NCBI GenBank assembly: GCA_039970095.1 | Contig: JBDVMP010000082.1 | Span: 1 to 64,000 of the forward strand | Length of the DNA stretch: 64,000 nt | Source: JAMZMI01 sp039970095 | GTDB lineage: Bacteria > Bacteroidota > Bacteroidia > Cytophagales > Cyclobacteriaceae | Direction: 5' to 3' | Shown: positions 1 through 9,478 of the stretch, piece after piece | How the letters are laid out: every line of letters starts with the position of its first letter | Position numbering within the stretch: the first letter of the stretch is position 1 | Translations under genes and position numbers: made by a program | Notes under the pieces: generated by a model | Seen by the model: the letters and a program-made list of their open reading frames with translations, nothing else | Databases searched by the model: none | What the model was told of the DNA's origin: nothing

Positions 1-806
1 ATTTCACTTATGAAGAAACCAACGCTGGCAGGGATGTATGTATCCTGGGGTATAAATCTCGGGACGAGCTTTTCTTTGGGGGTCAAAATCCGCTTGGGAA
101 ACGTGTCAAAATCAAAGGACGGCCATACACCGTCATAGGCACGATGAAGGAAGAAGGCGAGTCTATTTTGGGCAATTCCGGCAATGATGAAAATGTGGTG
201 ATTCCTTATTTTTCACTGCAAAAGATTTTTTACACAGGTCGCAACAGAGGTGTGGAAACGCTGATAAGCGTAAAGGGTTTGGATTCCGACATTGGCCTGG
301 TAGAGCTGGAAGCTGAACTGACGGGCTTGCTTCGCAGGGTTCGAGGGCTCAGACCGAAAGACAAAAACGACTTCTCAGTAAACCGACAAGAAGCCATACT
401 TGGGCTGCTAGGTGGCGTTTTTGATATACTTGGCATAGCGGGGTGGATCATAGGTGGCTTTTCCATATTGGTCGGAGGATTTGGCATAGCCAACATTATG
501 TTTGTTTCAGTTAGGGAGCGAACCAACATCATCGGTATCCAGAAATCACTCGGGGCAAAAAACTACTTTATCCTGTTTCAGTTTCTATTCGAATCTATAT
601 TCCTGAGTATCATAGGCGGAGGTATTGGCATCCTCCTGGTATGGGGGCTTTCTTTCTTTAATTTAGGATCGCTGGATCTAATCCTGAGTTTTTCAAACGT
701 GGTTTTGGGGCTGGGTGTATCGGCCACAATCGGAACGATTTCGGGAATTGTGCCTGCCGCGCTAGCTGCCAGAATGGACCCTGTGATCGCTATCAGAACC
801 CAGTAG
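1..806 (+). CDS. ABC transporter permease, MacB/FtsX type (5' truncated by window edge)
   Basis: The reading frame is open from base 3 to the stop at 806, about 267 residues, so the first in-frame ATG at 144 is internal. The N-terminal part looks like the end of a MacB-type periplasmic core domain (NPLGKRVKIKG, then YTVIGTMKEEG). The C-terminal half is an FtsX-like permease domain with three or four hydrophobic helices and the family-typical segment NIMFVSVRERTNIIGIQKSLGA. Such permeases sit in the inner membrane and work with a separate ATPase to export macrolides, lipoproteins or signals; the substrate cannot be read here. It converges on the DUF5916 gene with three bases between stop codons and no visible terminator. 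Confidence 0.88.
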   Translation, partial: FTYEETNAGRDVCILGYKSRDELFFGGQNPLGKRVKIKGRPYTVIGTMKEEGESILGNSGNDENVVIPYFSLQKIFYTGRNRGVETLISVKGLDSDIGLVELEAELTGLLRRVRGLRPKDKNDFSVNRQEAILGLLGGVFDILGIAGWIIGGFSILVGGFGIANIMFVSVRERTNIIGIQKSLGAKNYFILFQFLFESIFLSIIGGGIGILLVWGLSFFNLGSLDLILSFSNVVLGLGVSATIGTISGIVPAALAARMDPVIAIRTQ

Positions 807-809
807 CCA

Positions 810-3410
810 TTATCGGATAAACCGATAAGTGTATTTGACTAAAAATGTATTGGTCCCGTTGAGTCGAACCAGGTTTGAACTAAGATCACCGAACTGATTG
901 TTTTCAGACTGATTGGAGTTTGTTCCGTTGTTGGACCACACCAGAAAGAGCGTGCTTCCTGGAATATACTCCCACCTCATCACAAAGTTGGATCTAAACT
1001 CGACCACATTGAAGTCAGGGTCGTCAAAGACGAACTCCTCATCTATCGCATATTCTGACTCTTCTGAATCAAAGGAAATTCTACTCTGATCAATGAAAGC
1101 AAAACGCTCCTTATACTGACCTGATTTGGGATCCTTTACAAATTTAAACGCATCATACTCACCCTTCGCCAAAAAGGGCTGCCCCCAAAACTCAAGAGTC
1201 AAATTAGGGGTGATATTGTAATTTACCCTTAGAGACATGCTGTATGTTTCCTGCTTTACTTGCGCCAAAAGGTACTCCATTTTACCGTTCAAATCCTGAT
1301 GATCCACATACTGAAGGGTATTTTTATCAAACGAAATATTTGGGGACAATGACACGCTCATAGCATCCAAAGGCCGGTAATACAAAGACAGAGAACCGCC
1401 CCTACTCTGTGTGAAATCATAATCTCCCCAATAATACCAGTTTTCAAAACCGACACTCAACTTCTTCCGCTGATTGGTTTGCAATTCGTAATAATAGTTG
1501 ACTCCTCCCGGATACTGAATAGCCGGACCTCCGCGCAGGTCGGCATTAGATATCTGCTTGAAATCCACCCAGGTTCCTGTTCCGAAATACCAGAAGTTGT
1601 GAAACTGCCACCCGAAATTTACCTCCCCTCCAGATCTGGTTTCTACACCTCCGAAATCTAAATTCTGCTCAAAATGAAAGCTATATTTCTGTGACCTGAA
1701 ATATTTGGTGGGTTTGATGACCCTGTATTGTGTATAACCCCAGTTATTGATATTGTCAGTCTGCACCAAAAAGCCAACATCATTTAAGCTAAGCCCGGGG
1801 GATCGATAGTTGGTGCCCACTACCCATTGCCAGTTCCCACTTCTCTTACCAAACGCAAACGTGCCTGCTGTTCCCTGCAACTGCGTTCTTGTAGAGTCCA
1901 ATTCCCGGTGGCGGTTATTTGGCCTTTGAAAAAATCTTTCGGGAGCGGTTTGAGTATTGTGAATAGAAGGGGGTGACCCCTCCACATGGCTAAACATTCC
2001 GCGCAGGATGAAGCCATATTTTCGATCCTTGAAGTTATGGTCCAGGTCAAACCCTGTGGAGTGGGCCTGATCATGGAGCAGGCTGAGGTCATTGCCGGCA
2101 TTGCCCACACGTGAGACATTGCTATAAAACGCACCTACCACCGTTTTTCCTGACTGAATATCCTGTTGAGCACGAGCCACAATATAGTTGGTATAGGGCT
2201 CCACCTTTTCCTCGCGCCTCACACCAAGCGTATCCACTACTCCTGCTATTTCCCTGTTGGTAAATGACTCCATCACTCCCCAGGAAAAGCCTTTGGAGTT
2301 TTTGCCCGTGATTTTTGCAGCGCCAAGTATTCTGGTTTGCTTCGGCATATCTACATACTCCACATCATCTCCTTCAGGATATCCATTCGGCCTACCCCCT
2401 ATCCTTCTTGAGTAGTATAGGTTGTTCTGCCCTCCACTGGTCGGAAAAGTGAGGATATTGTTTCCTTCCAGAAAAAACGGACGTTGCTCACGAAAAAACA
2501 ACCTGAAAGCCGAAAGATTTACCCTCGAAGGATCAGCCTCAACCTGACCAAAATCGGGATTGACGGTCAAATCCAGGGTGATATCTGAAGTAATCCCGAT
2601 CTTGGCATCCACACCTATATTGGCCTCCAACTCCCGCCCCGAATCTCGAAATGGGTTCTCTGGCTCCTTCTGATAACTTTGAACAGCGCCAACTACATAG
2701 GGCTGTACTTCTAGTTGCTTTTGTGGTTTGATTCCCGAAATACCGTGCAGTTCTCCAAACAAGTGAACCCAGCCCGGTGCAGTGGGATTTACCGGCTGCC
2801 ATGTTGACCTCTCCTCCTTTCTGAACAGTCTGCGGGTAAACTGGATTCCCCATACGTGATTTTCCTTGTTAGCGAAACGAAGCTGAGACAATGGAATTTT
2901 AAACTCCGCTATCCACCCTAAGTCATCCACGCTGGTCTTCATATACCAGATGGGATCCCATGTGGCATCCCAATTGTCCCCATTGTTAGAAATATATTCA
3001 TCCCCCTTAACACCCGAAACGGAGGCTGTAAATGAAAACGCCGATCGCTGATCGTAGTAACTATCAATATTGATCTCCACCCAATCTCCATCAAACCCAT
3101 CTCGTCGTGACATTCGCTTCACGATCTTTTCAGGATCAGAATCGTATGCCCTGATTCCAACATACAGATACTTAGCATCATATAATATTTTGAATTGCGT
3201 CTCCTGAGAGGGCTTGACATTGTACTCTGGCTCGTGCCCCACAAAATCCCCTCCCCATTCCACGTTTTCACATGCGGTATCGTCCATTTTGCCATCTATT
3301 AGGATTTCACCCTCACGCCATGAGGTGTTATAGGTCTTTTTGGCCTCCTCCTGCGCAAAGGAGCATAACGACAGCAGGGCTAAAGACGCCATGAAAGCAA
3401 TCTTTGTCAT
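810..3410 (-). CDS. DUF5916 family secreted/outer-membrane protein with CBM9-like N-terminus
   Basis: 866 residues from the ATG at 3410 (a TTG directly upstream is ignored). A signal peptide ending around SFAQ is followed by a carbohydrate-binding family 9-like beta-sandwich (about residues 30-220, DGKMDDTACENVEWGGDF) and a long C-terminal region rich in alternating aromatic strands ending in YTYRFIR, as expected for a beta barrel of the DUF5916 family. Such proteins are common in Bacteroidota and are usually annotated as carbohydrate-binding or hydrolase-like; no enzymatic residues can be assigned. It is a single gene, divergent from nothing obvious, downstream of recA on the same strand. 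Function is inferred from family resemblance only. Confidence 0.8.
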   Translation of the reverse strand: MTKIAFMASLALLSLCSFAQEEAKKTYNTSWREGEILIDGKMDDTACENVEWGGDFVGHEPEYNVKPSQETQFKILYDAKYLYVGIRAYDSDPEKIVKRMSRRDGFDGDWVEINIDSYYDQRSAFSFTASVSGVKGDEYISNNGDNWDATWDPIWYMKTSVDDLGWIAEFKIPLSQLRFANKENHVWGIQFTRRLFRKEERSTWQPVNPTAPGWVHLFGELHGISGIKPQKQLEVQPYVVGAVQSYQKEPENPFRDSGRELEANIGVDAKIGITSDITLDLTVNPDFGQVEADPSRVNLSAFRLFFREQRPFFLEGNNILTFPTSGGQNNLYYSRRIGGRPNGYPEGDDVEYVDMPKQTRILGAAKITGKNSKGFSWGVMESFTNREIAGVVDTLGVRREEKVEPYTNYIVARAQQDIQSGKTVVGAFYSNVSRVGNAGNDLSLLHDQAHSTGFDLDHNFKDRKYGFILRGMFSHVEGSPPSIHNTQTAPERFFQRPNNRHRELDSTRTQLQGTAGTFAFGKRSGNWQWVVGTNYRSPGLSLNDVGFLVQTDNINNWGYTQYRVIKPTKYFRSQKYSFHFEQNLDFGGVETRSGGEVNFGWQFHNFWYFGTGTWVDFKQISNADLRGGPAIQYPGGVNYYYELQTNQRKKLSVGFENWYYWGDYDFTQSRGGSLSLYYRPLDAMSVSLSPNISFDKNTLQYVDHQDLNGKMEYLLAQVKQETYSMSLRVNYNITPNLTLEFWGQPFLAKGEYDAFKFVKDPKSGQYKERFAFIDQSRISFDSEESEYAIDEEFVFDDPDFNVVEFRSNFVMRWEYIPGSTLFLVWSNNGTNSNQSENNQFGDLSSNLVRLNGTNTFLVKYTYRFIR

Positions 3411-3530
3411 CAAGGGGTAATTTGGGTTGGTGAGATACGTTCTAAAAAAGACGCTAATCTATAAGGATGGTTTCCTTGGGATAGATTTATTCCATGAACG
3501 GGATTCTCTTCTCATCATTGGTACAAAACC

Positions 3531-3561
3531 AAAAAATCCCCTCTGCTTACGCCGAAGGGAT
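3531..3561 (-). terminator. Probable rho-independent terminator of recA
   Basis: Read on the minus strand, an 8-bp stem with one G-U pair (ATCCCTTC / GAGGGGAT) and a 10-base loop is followed directly by six T residues. It lies 25-55 bases beyond the recA stop codon. Confidence 0.65.
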
Positions 3562-3585
3562 CTAAAAGTGGTGGTTCAAAACCTT

Positions 3586-4614
3586 CTATTTCTTATCAGC
3601 CTCTTCCGGCACTTCATCAGCACCGCTAATTTTGGCTTTAATTTTTGTCTCCAGCTCTTCCATTAGCTCCGGGTTATCCTCTATCAACTGTTTAACAGAA
3701 TCTCTACCCTGACCAAGCTTGTTTTCGTTGTACGAAAACCATGAACCTGACTTTTGGATCACATTGAGCTCCACTCCTATATCAATGATCTCGCCTGACT
3801 TACTGATTCCCCTACCATACATAATATCAAATTCTACAACCTTAAACGGAGGAGCCACTTTATTCTTGACCACTTTTACTCTCGTTCTATTACCAAGCAC
3901 ATTATCCGCACTTTCTTTGATCTGACCGATTCTCCTGATATCAAGTCTTACAGAAGCATAAAACTTCAATGCATTACCACCCGTAGTGGTCTCAGGATTG
4001 CCAAACATCACTCCGATCTTCTCACGAAGCTGATTAATAAAAATGCAAGAGCATCCTGTTTTGTTGATAGCTCCGGTAAGCTTTCTGAGTGCCTGAGACA
4101 TCAACCTAGCCTGAAGTCCCATTTTACTATCTCCCATCTCACCTTCCAACTCACCTCTTGGAACTAAGGCAGCTACCGAGTCAATTACGATAATATCTAT
4201 AGCACCAGAACGGATCAAATGCTCGGCTATTTCCAATGCCTGCTCACCATTGTCTGGCTGAGAGATCAAAAGATTCTCAGTATCAATACCCAACTTTTCG
4301 GCATACGTCTTATCAAATGCATGCTCTGCATCTATGATTGCAGCAAGCCCTCCTTGCTTTTGTGCTTCTGCTATGCAGTGCATGGCAAGGGTGGTTTTAC
4401 CCGAAGATTCAGGTCCATAAACCTCTATAACCCTACCTCTGGGAATACCCCCCACACCGAGGGCCATATCCAGGCTCAAAGATCCCGTAGAAATCACCGG
4501 AACATCCAAAACCTTGTTGTCACTCAGTTTCATGATCGTTCCCTTACCATAGGTTTTTTCCAGTTTGTCTATTGTCAACTGGAGCGCTTTGATTTTTTCC
4601 GAATTGTCAGCCAT
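3586..4614 (-). CDS. recA: Recombinase RecA
   Basis: 342 residues, normal length for RecA. The Walker A motif GPESSGKT is at residues 67-74, with the usual KLEKTYGKGTIMKL N-terminus, the VIDSVAALVPRGELEGEMGDS loop 1 region and the NQLREKIGVMFGNPETTTGG loop 2 region all present. It binds single-stranded DNA as an ATP-dependent filament, carries out strand exchange and stimulates LexA-type self-cleavage. The C-terminus is acidic and lysine-rich, as usual. No LexA box is evident in the upstream 200 bases. It is transcribed alone, with its own terminator. Confidence 0.99.
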   Translation of the reverse strand: MADNSEKIKALQLTIDKLEKTYGKGTIMKLSDNKVLDVPVISTGSLSLDMALGVGGIPRGRVIEVYGPESSGKTTLAMHCIAEAQKQGGLAAIIDAEHAFDKTYAEKLGIDTENLLISQPDNGEQALEIAEHLIRSGAIDIIVIDSVAALVPRGELEGEMGDSKMGLQARLMSQALRKLTGAINKTGCSCIFINQLREKIGVMFGNPETTTGGNALKFYASVRLDIRRIGQIKESADNVLGNRTRVKVVKNKVAPPFKVVEFDIMYGRGISKSGEIIDIGVELNVIQKSGSWFSYNENKLGQGRDSVKQLIEDNPELMEELETKIKAKISGADEVPEEADKK

Positions 4615-4647
4615 GCGATTGTTTCAAAAGTGAATTAATTGATCAAA

Positions 4648-4655
4648 CAAAATTA
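4648..4655 (-). promoter_or_regulatory. Candidate -7 promoter element for recA
   Basis: On the minus strand the sequence reads TAATTTTG, matching the Bacteroidota -7 consensus TAnnTTTG, 33 bases before the recA ATG. A TTTG-type -33 element lies at a slightly long spacing of about 23 bases. Confidence 0.4.
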
Positions 4656-4836
4656 GTTTCATTAGGATGAAATAAAAGCAAAATGCTAATTTTTTTAGTA
4701 AAATAATTTGAACGCTAAAATTTTTACCATTTTAAGCCTCCAGGAAAAACGATTTAAAAATGTACCGCTAGGTAGAAAATAAATAAACTACCCTTTTCCA
4801 TCGTTAGCCCTTAATTTGAGCGTTCAATTTGATGAT

Positions 4837-5853
4837 ATGAGAAGAAAATTATGGTTTGGGCTGTTGGTTTTGATTTCCATGCTAGCGATCTGGCAGTGGA
4901 GCATGATCTTGTATGGCCTACAGCAAGCCAAAGGTCAGTTAAAGATAATTCGAGAAGCAAAACCCATCGAAGAGGTATTAGCAGACCCAAACTTTCCTGA
5001 CTCGCTCAAACAAAAGTTGCGTCTGGCACAGGATGCAAGAGTTTATGCCATGGAAAAACTTAACCTGAGCTTTTCGGAGAATTATACTACACTTTTCGAT
5101 CAGCACGGAGAAGTGCTGCTTTGGAATCTTTCGGCCTGCGAGCCTTACGCTCTTGAGGCTCACACATGGTATTACCCTTTTCTAGGCTCCATGCCGTACA
5201 AGGGCTTTTTTGATCTTGAAAAAGCCAAGGCAGAAAGGGAAAGCCTGGAGGCCGAAGGCTTTGACACTCGCATCAGGCCTGTTGGTGGCTGGTCCACGTT
5301 GGGCATACTCAAAGACCCTATTCTGTCCAATATGCTGGAAAGGTCGGAAGGCGCTTTGGCGGAGGTCATCATCCACGAGTTGACACATGCTACCGTTTTT
5401 GTGAAAAATGAGATCGCATTTAATGAAAATCTCGCATCATTTATCGGGGAAAGAGGTGCCGAACTATTCCTGAAAGAGAAATATGGAGACTCAAGCAAAG
5501 TACTCACTGAGTATTTGCAATCTGAAGCCGATAGCAAAAGACTTACCCAGTACGTACTGACAGGTGCGCAAGAGTTGGACACCCTGTACACTTCCATAAA
5601 AGACCAACCTGATAGCATCAAGCAGCTATTAAAAAATGAGAAAATAGATAAAATAATTTCCAATCTGGATACCGTCTCCTTTTACAATACCAACTATTAT
5701 CAGCTCTTCTCTAAAGCAAAGCCTAACAATGCCTATTTCATGTCTTTCAAAAGATATCATGCACAGGAAGACACCTTGAATTCGATATATCGAAAACACA
5801 ATTATGACCTCAAATCAATGATTGAAGAAATGAAAAGCCTATATGGAAAATAG
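4837..5853 (+). CDS. Putative zinc aminopeptidase (pfam10023-like)
   Basis: 338 residues from ATG 4837; an in-frame TTG at 4816 adds seven residues but the ATG directly precedes a positively charged, single hydrophobic helix (RRKLWFGLLVLISMLAIW), so it is preferred. The central HELTH motif (His180, Glu181, His184) followed by NENLASFIGERGAELFL matches the putative aminopeptidase family PF10023, with the second glutamate about 18 residues on. The protein is probably membrane-anchored with its catalytic domain in the periplasm. Substrate is unknown. It stands alone between divergent recA and the downstream two-component pair. Confidence 0.75.
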   Translation: MRRKLWFGLLVLISMLAIWQWSMILYGLQQAKGQLKIIREAKPIEEVLADPNFPDSLKQKLRLAQDARVYAMEKLNLSFSENYTTLFDQHGEVLLWNLSACEPYALEAHTWYYPFLGSMPYKGFFDLEKAKAERESLEAEGFDTRIRPVGGWSTLGILKDPILSNMLERSEGALAEVIIHELTHATVFVKNEIAFNENLASFIGERGAELFLKEKYGDSSKVLTEYLQSEADSKRLTQYVLTGAQELDTLYTSIKDQPDSIKQLLKNEKIDKIISNLDTVSFYNTNYYQLFSKAKPNNAYFMSFKRYHAQEDTLNSIYRKHNYDLKSMIEEMKSLYGK

Positions 5854-5904
5854 TATCACCGGTTAACAAATTGTTACCTTTCACCCATCAAATTGATTTC
5901 TGGT

Positions 5905-5912
5905 TAAATTTG
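5905..5912 (+). promoter_or_regulatory. Candidate -7 element for the two-component operon
   Basis: TAAATTTG matches TAnnTTTG. It would give a leader of roughly 110 bases before the response regulator ATG at 6027. No clear TTTG was found at the -33 position, so this is tentative. Confidence 0.3.
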
Positions 5913-6026
5913 AATAATATCGAATGGATTCACGGATATCGTGAAGATGAAAACATCTTTTACCAGCCGTGTTAATTTTCGATAAATTAATCTTTAACTA
6001 AGCATTACGTCCAAAGTCAAACAAGA

Positions 6027-6713
6027 ATGGCGAAGCACAATCAAAAAATTCTGGTAGTAGATGATGAACCAGATATTCTAGAGTTATTAAAGTACAACCT
6101 AACCAAAGAAGGTTATGATGTGAAAGTAGCTCCGGATGGCGTCAAGGGGGTCGATATTGCCAAGACATTCATTCCTGATTTAATCATATTAGACATTATG
6201 ATGCCAAAGCAGGACGGTGTAGAGACATGCCGTCAATTGCGCGAGGTGCCAGAACTGGCCAATGCATTTGTGATATTCCTTACGGCAAGATCTGAAGAGT
6301 ATTCAGAAGTGGCAGCATTTGACATGGGAGCCGACGACTACATCACCAAACCCATCAAGCCGAGAGCTTTGGTCAGTAGAATCAATGCGCTTTTCAGACG
6401 AGAATCCAAGAAGAAAAAGGAATCTCAAAAAGTGGAAATGGCGGATCTAACCATTGACAGGTCTTCATATACGGTCATCGCCAGAGACAATAAAATCAAC
6501 CTCCCTAAAAAGGAATTCGAACTATTGTATTTCCTTGCTCAAAACCCGGGCAAAGTATTCAGTCGCGATGAGTTGCTCCAAAACATCTGGGGCACAGATG
6601 TATATGTGCTAGCCAGAACGGTGGATGTTCACATACGCAAGGTCAGAGAAAAAATAGGAGAAGGTTATATCTCTACCGTAAAAGGAGTGGGTTATAAGTT
6701 TGAGGTAAACTAA
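6027..6713 (+). CDS. OmpR/PhoB-family response regulator
   Basis: 228 residues. A receiver domain (residues 5-120) has the acidic pair DDE at 12-14, phospho-acceptor Asp56 in ILDIMMPK, and a conserved Lys in ITKPIKPR. A winged-helix trans_reg_C domain follows (about 130-226, ending VDVHIRKVREKIGEGYISTVKGVGYKFE). It is followed four bases later by a cognate histidine kinase, so the two form one operon. The arrangement and sequence are PhoB-like, but no phosphate genes are adjacent, so the stimulus is not known. Confidence 0.96.
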   Translation: MAKHNQKILVVDDEPDILELLKYNLTKEGYDVKVAPDGVKGVDIAKTFIPDLIILDIMMPKQDGVETCRQLREVPELANAFVIFLTARSEEYSEVAAFDMGADDYITKPIKPRALVSRINALFRRESKKKKESQKVEMADLTIDRSSYTVIARDNKINLPKKEFELLYFLAQNPGKVFSRDELLQNIWGTDVYVLARTVDVHIRKVREKIGEGYISTVKGVGYKFEVN

Positions 6714-6717
6714 TCGA

Positions 6718-7791
6718 ATGATCAATTCGAGGGGAATTTCGTTATTGCTGGCCGTACTCATTTCAGCCATTACGACTGCTTTCATTTCCATAGTAGAATC
6801 GGTCAACGAGGTTGCTGTTGCCATTGCGTTTTTCCTTTCGTTTTCCACCTCTTACATATTTATAAGAATCACACTTGAGTTTATTTTCTTTCGTCAGATC
6901 AATTCCATCTTTGACGCACTAAATAATATAAAGGATCAGGATCTTTCGTTTCTAACCAAATCCTCATCCAAATCTTCCTTCAACCCATTGAAGAAAGTAA
7001 ACAAAGAAATCTTCAATTACGCTGAGAAAAAGCAAGAAGAGATCAGAGAGCTCAGGCAACTAGAGGCTTTTAGAAGAGAGTTTATGGCTGATGTTTCGCA
7101 TGAACTCAAAACACCAATTTTTGCAGCTCAGGGTTTTGTACATACGCTGCTGGACGGTGCTGTTGAGGATAAAAGCGTAAGAACCAAATTTCTGAAGAAG
7201 GCGGCCAAAAGCCTGGATGGCTTAGATATCCTTGTTCAGGAACTGCTCACCATTTCCCAAATGGAAACCGGGGAAATCAAAATGCATTTCGAACACTTCG
7301 ATATTGTGCAGCTCTGCAAAGAAGTTATTGATCAACTAGAAGGAAAAGCTGAAAAAAAAGACCTCACCATCAAGCTCAAGCATCAGCACGACCAGCACTT
7401 TGTATTTGCTGATTATCATCGCATCTATCAGGTGCTGACCAATCTTATCAGCAACGCCATCAAATACACCAAAAAAGGAGGAAAGGCCACCATCAACTTT
7501 ACAGAAAAAGACGACCAGATAATCACATCGGTCAGGGACAATGGTCGCGGCATCCCTGAGGAAGACATCAATAGAATATTTGAGAGGTTTTATAGAGTGG
7601 ACAAATCCCGCTCAAAAGAAAAAGGTGGAACAGGCCTTGGGCTGGCCATCGTCAAGCATATCATGGAAGGTCACGGCAGCAAAGTAATTGTGGAAAGTGA
7701 GTATAAGAAAGGCTCAACCTTTAGCTTTGCGCTCAAAAAAGGAAAACCGGTAGAACATCGGTTTATGGATGAAGAAGACGATGAAGATTAA
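6718..7791 (+). CDS. PhoR-like sensor histidine kinase
   Basis: 357 residues with two N-terminal membrane helices (about 7-27 and 33-55) separated by a very short loop, so there is essentially no periplasmic sensor domain. A HisKA domain has the phospho-acceptor His128 in DVSHELKTPI. The HATPase domain shows the N box (NLISNAIKYTKKGG), the G1 box (VRDNGRGIP), the F box (FERFYRV) and the G2 box (GTGLGLAIVKHI). It partners the preceding regulator. Lack of an external domain suggests it senses the membrane or works through another protein, as PhoR does with the Pst system. Confidence 0.95.
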   Translation: MINSRGISLLLAVLISAITTAFISIVESVNEVAVAIAFFLSFSTSYIFIRITLEFIFFRQINSIFDALNNIKDQDLSFLTKSSSKSSFNPLKKVNKEIFNYAEKKQEEIRELRQLEAFRREFMADVSHELKTPIFAAQGFVHTLLDGAVEDKSVRTKFLKKAAKSLDGLDILVQELLTISQMETGEIKMHFEHFDIVQLCKEVIDQLEGKAEKKDLTIKLKHQHDQHFVFADYHRIYQVLTNLISNAIKYTKKGGKATINFTEKDDQIITSVRDNGRGIPEEDINRIFERFYRVDKSRSKEKGGTGLGLAIVKHIMEGHGSKVIVESEYKKGSTFSFALKKGKPVEHRFMDEEDDED

Positions 7792-8509
7792 AGGCCGGAT
7801 CAGGTTTCAAGACCTTATACTTTTAGAAAACGCCAATTATATAGTCATAAACAAGCCTCCGCACTTATCTACGCTTGAGGACAGAAACGACTCGCAAAAC
7901 ATATTGCGATTGGCAAAAGAATACCACGAAGAAGCACAAGTTTGTCATAGACTGGATAAAGAAACTTCCGGTGTATTGGTCATAGCCAAACATGCCGAAG
8001 CGTATCGACATTTCGCCATCAGTTTAGAAAAAAGACAGGTAAAAAAAATCTACCATGCCGTGCTTAATGGTATCCATGACTTCCAGGACCTTGAGGCAGA
8101 TCAACCCATTTATTCTTCCAACAGTAAATCAAGAGTAGATTTCAGAGAGGGCAAACCTTCCCTGACACTCGTTTCTACACTTGAGCACTTTAAGAAAAAC
8201 ACACTGGTGAAGTGCTTCCCAGTATCTGGCAGGTTGCACCAGATACGGGTGCATTTGGCACATCACGAGGCTCCCATCGCATGTGATCCCATGTATGGTG
8301 GTGAGTGGCTTTACCTCTCCGCTATCAAAAAGAAATTTAATCTGGCTAAAGATGCCGAGGAGCAACCGCTGATCCAGCGAGTCGCCCTACACGCCGCGAG
8401 TATTTCATTTATGGACTTTGGAGAAGATGAGGCCACAATAGTGGAAGTAGAAGCACCGTACCCTAAGGATTTTGAAGTGCTGATTAAACAACTGCGGAAA
8501 AACCTTTGA
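7781..8509 (+). CDS. RluA-family pseudouridine synthase
   Basis: 242 residues from ATG 7781; an upstream in-frame ATG at 7769 is also possible, and either overlaps the end of the kinase gene. The catalytic motif HRLDKETSGVLV is present with Asp59, along with the RluA-type start YIVINKPPHLSTL and the HQIRVHLAHHEAPIACDPMYGG motif. It isomerises uridine to pseudouridine in rRNA or tRNA. Compared with RluD it lacks an N-terminal S4 domain, so it is nearer the RluA/RluC single-domain type; target position cannot be predicted. Translational coupling to the kinase is likely. Confidence 0.93.
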   Translation: MKIKGRIRFQDLILLENANYIVINKPPHLSTLEDRNDSQNILRLAKEYHEEAQVCHRLDKETSGVLVIAKHAEAYRHFAISLEKRQVKKIYHAVLNGIHDFQDLEADQPIYSSNSKSRVDFREGKPSLTLVSTLEHFKKNTLVKCFPVSGRLHQIRVHLAHHEAPIACDPMYGGEWLYLSAIKKKFNLAKDAEEQPLIQRVALHAASISFMDFGEDEATIVEVEAPYPKDFEVLIKQLRKNL

Positions 8510-8549
8510 TAATCAACCCACTGCAATATCAATTTATTCACACCACGAC

Positions 8550-8581
8550 TTTGTTTTTACAAAACTAAAAGTCTATTTTTG
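8550..8581 (+). promoter_or_regulatory. Promoter of the rplM-rpsI-rpsB cluster
   Basis: A -33 TTTG at 8550-8553 and a -7 TATTTTTG at 8574-8581 are separated by 20 bases, an excellent match to the Bacteroidota sigma-A consensus. The transcript would have a leader of about 45 bases before rplM. Confidence 0.7.
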
Positions 8582-8630
8582 TGTCCCTTTTCGCGAAGGG
8601 TAGAAAAATAATCATTTAAACTATATAACA

Positions 8631-9074
8631 TTGGATACTTTAAGCTTTAAAACAGTATCATTAAACAAAGCTACAGTTGAAAAGAATTGGATTATCGTAG
8701 ATGCGGAATCTAAAGTTCTTGGACGCTTAGCAAGTGAGGTAGCTAAAATCATTAGAGGGAAGAACAAGCCTGGCTACACTCCTAACGTAGATTGCGGGGA
8801 CAATGTCATTGTAATTAACTCTGACAAAGTTCGTCTCACTGGAGGAAAGTGGACACAGAAGCAATACGTGCGACATACTGGATATCCTGGAGGACAGAGG
8901 ATTGCAACACCTTTAGAGGTTAAGGCTAAATCTTCTACAATACTTGTAGAGAAAGCCGTAAGAGGAATGCTACCTAAAAACAAATTAGGTGACAAACTGT
9001 ACAAAAACTTATTCGTGTATACTGGATCAGAGCATCCACATGAAGCACAAAAACCAACTGAAGTAAAACTGTAA
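8631..9074 (+). CDS. rplM: 50S ribosomal protein L13
   Basis: 147 residues. The start codon is TTG: the next in-frame ATG would delete the conserved N-terminus, and MDTLSFKTVSLNKATVEKNW matches the family start in Bacteroidota. The body has the L13 landmarks LGRLASEVAKIIRGK, VDCGDNVIVINSDKVRLTGGK and AVRGMLPKNKLG. It binds 23S rRNA early in large-subunit assembly. It is first in an operon with rpsI five bases downstream. Confidence 0.98.
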   Translation: MDTLSFKTVSLNKATVEKNWIIVDAESKVLGRLASEVAKIIRGKNKPGYTPNVDCGDNVIVINSDKVRLTGGKWTQKQYVRHTGYPGGQRIATPLEVKAKSSTILVEKAVRGMLPKNKLGDKLYKNLFVYTGSEHPHEAQKPTEVKL

Positions 9075-9079
9075 TCTGA

Positions 9080-9466
9080 ATGGATATCATAAATACCATA
9101 GGAAGAAGGAAAACGTCGGTAGCAAGAGTCTACCTACAATCCGGAAAAGGAAAAATCACTGTAAACTCTAAGGAGCTTAACACTTATTTTCCTTCAGAAA
9201 TCCTGCAACTAATCGTAAAGCAGCCTCTTGAAACTTTAGAAGCTGATGGAAATTTTGACATTGATATTAACGTTGACGGTGGCGGACCAAAAGGTCAGGC
9301 AGAAGCTGTGAGACTTGGAATATCAAGAGCACTTGTACTCGTTGATCCTGAAAACAAACCAGCTTTGAAAAAAGAAGGTTTCATGACGAGAGACCCTAGA
9401 ATGGTGGAACGTAAGAAACCAGGTAGAAGAAAAGCGAGAAGAAGATTCCAATTCAGTAAACGTTAA
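9080..9466 (+). CDS. rpsI: 30S ribosomal protein S9
   Basis: 128 residues, typical length. It has the N-terminal GRRKTSVARVYL, the central VDGGGPKGQAEAVRLGISRAL and the basic C-terminal tail ending KKPGRRKARRRFQFSKR that reaches toward P-site tRNA. L13-S9 linkage is nearly universal in bacteria. rpsB follows after 12 bases. Confidence 0.99.
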   Translation: MDIINTIGRRKTSVARVYLQSGKGKITVNSKELNTYFPSEILQLIVKQPLETLEADGNFDIDINVDGGGPKGQAEAVRLGISRALVLVDPENKPALKKEGFMTRDPRMVERKKPGRRKARRRFQFSKR

Positions 9467-9478
9467 GATTTAAGAGCA

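Noticed and set aside
5854..5885. Terminator hairpin after the aminopeptidase gene
   Set aside because: GGTTAACAAATTGTTACC is partly palindromic but weak and AT-rich, with no T run worth calling.
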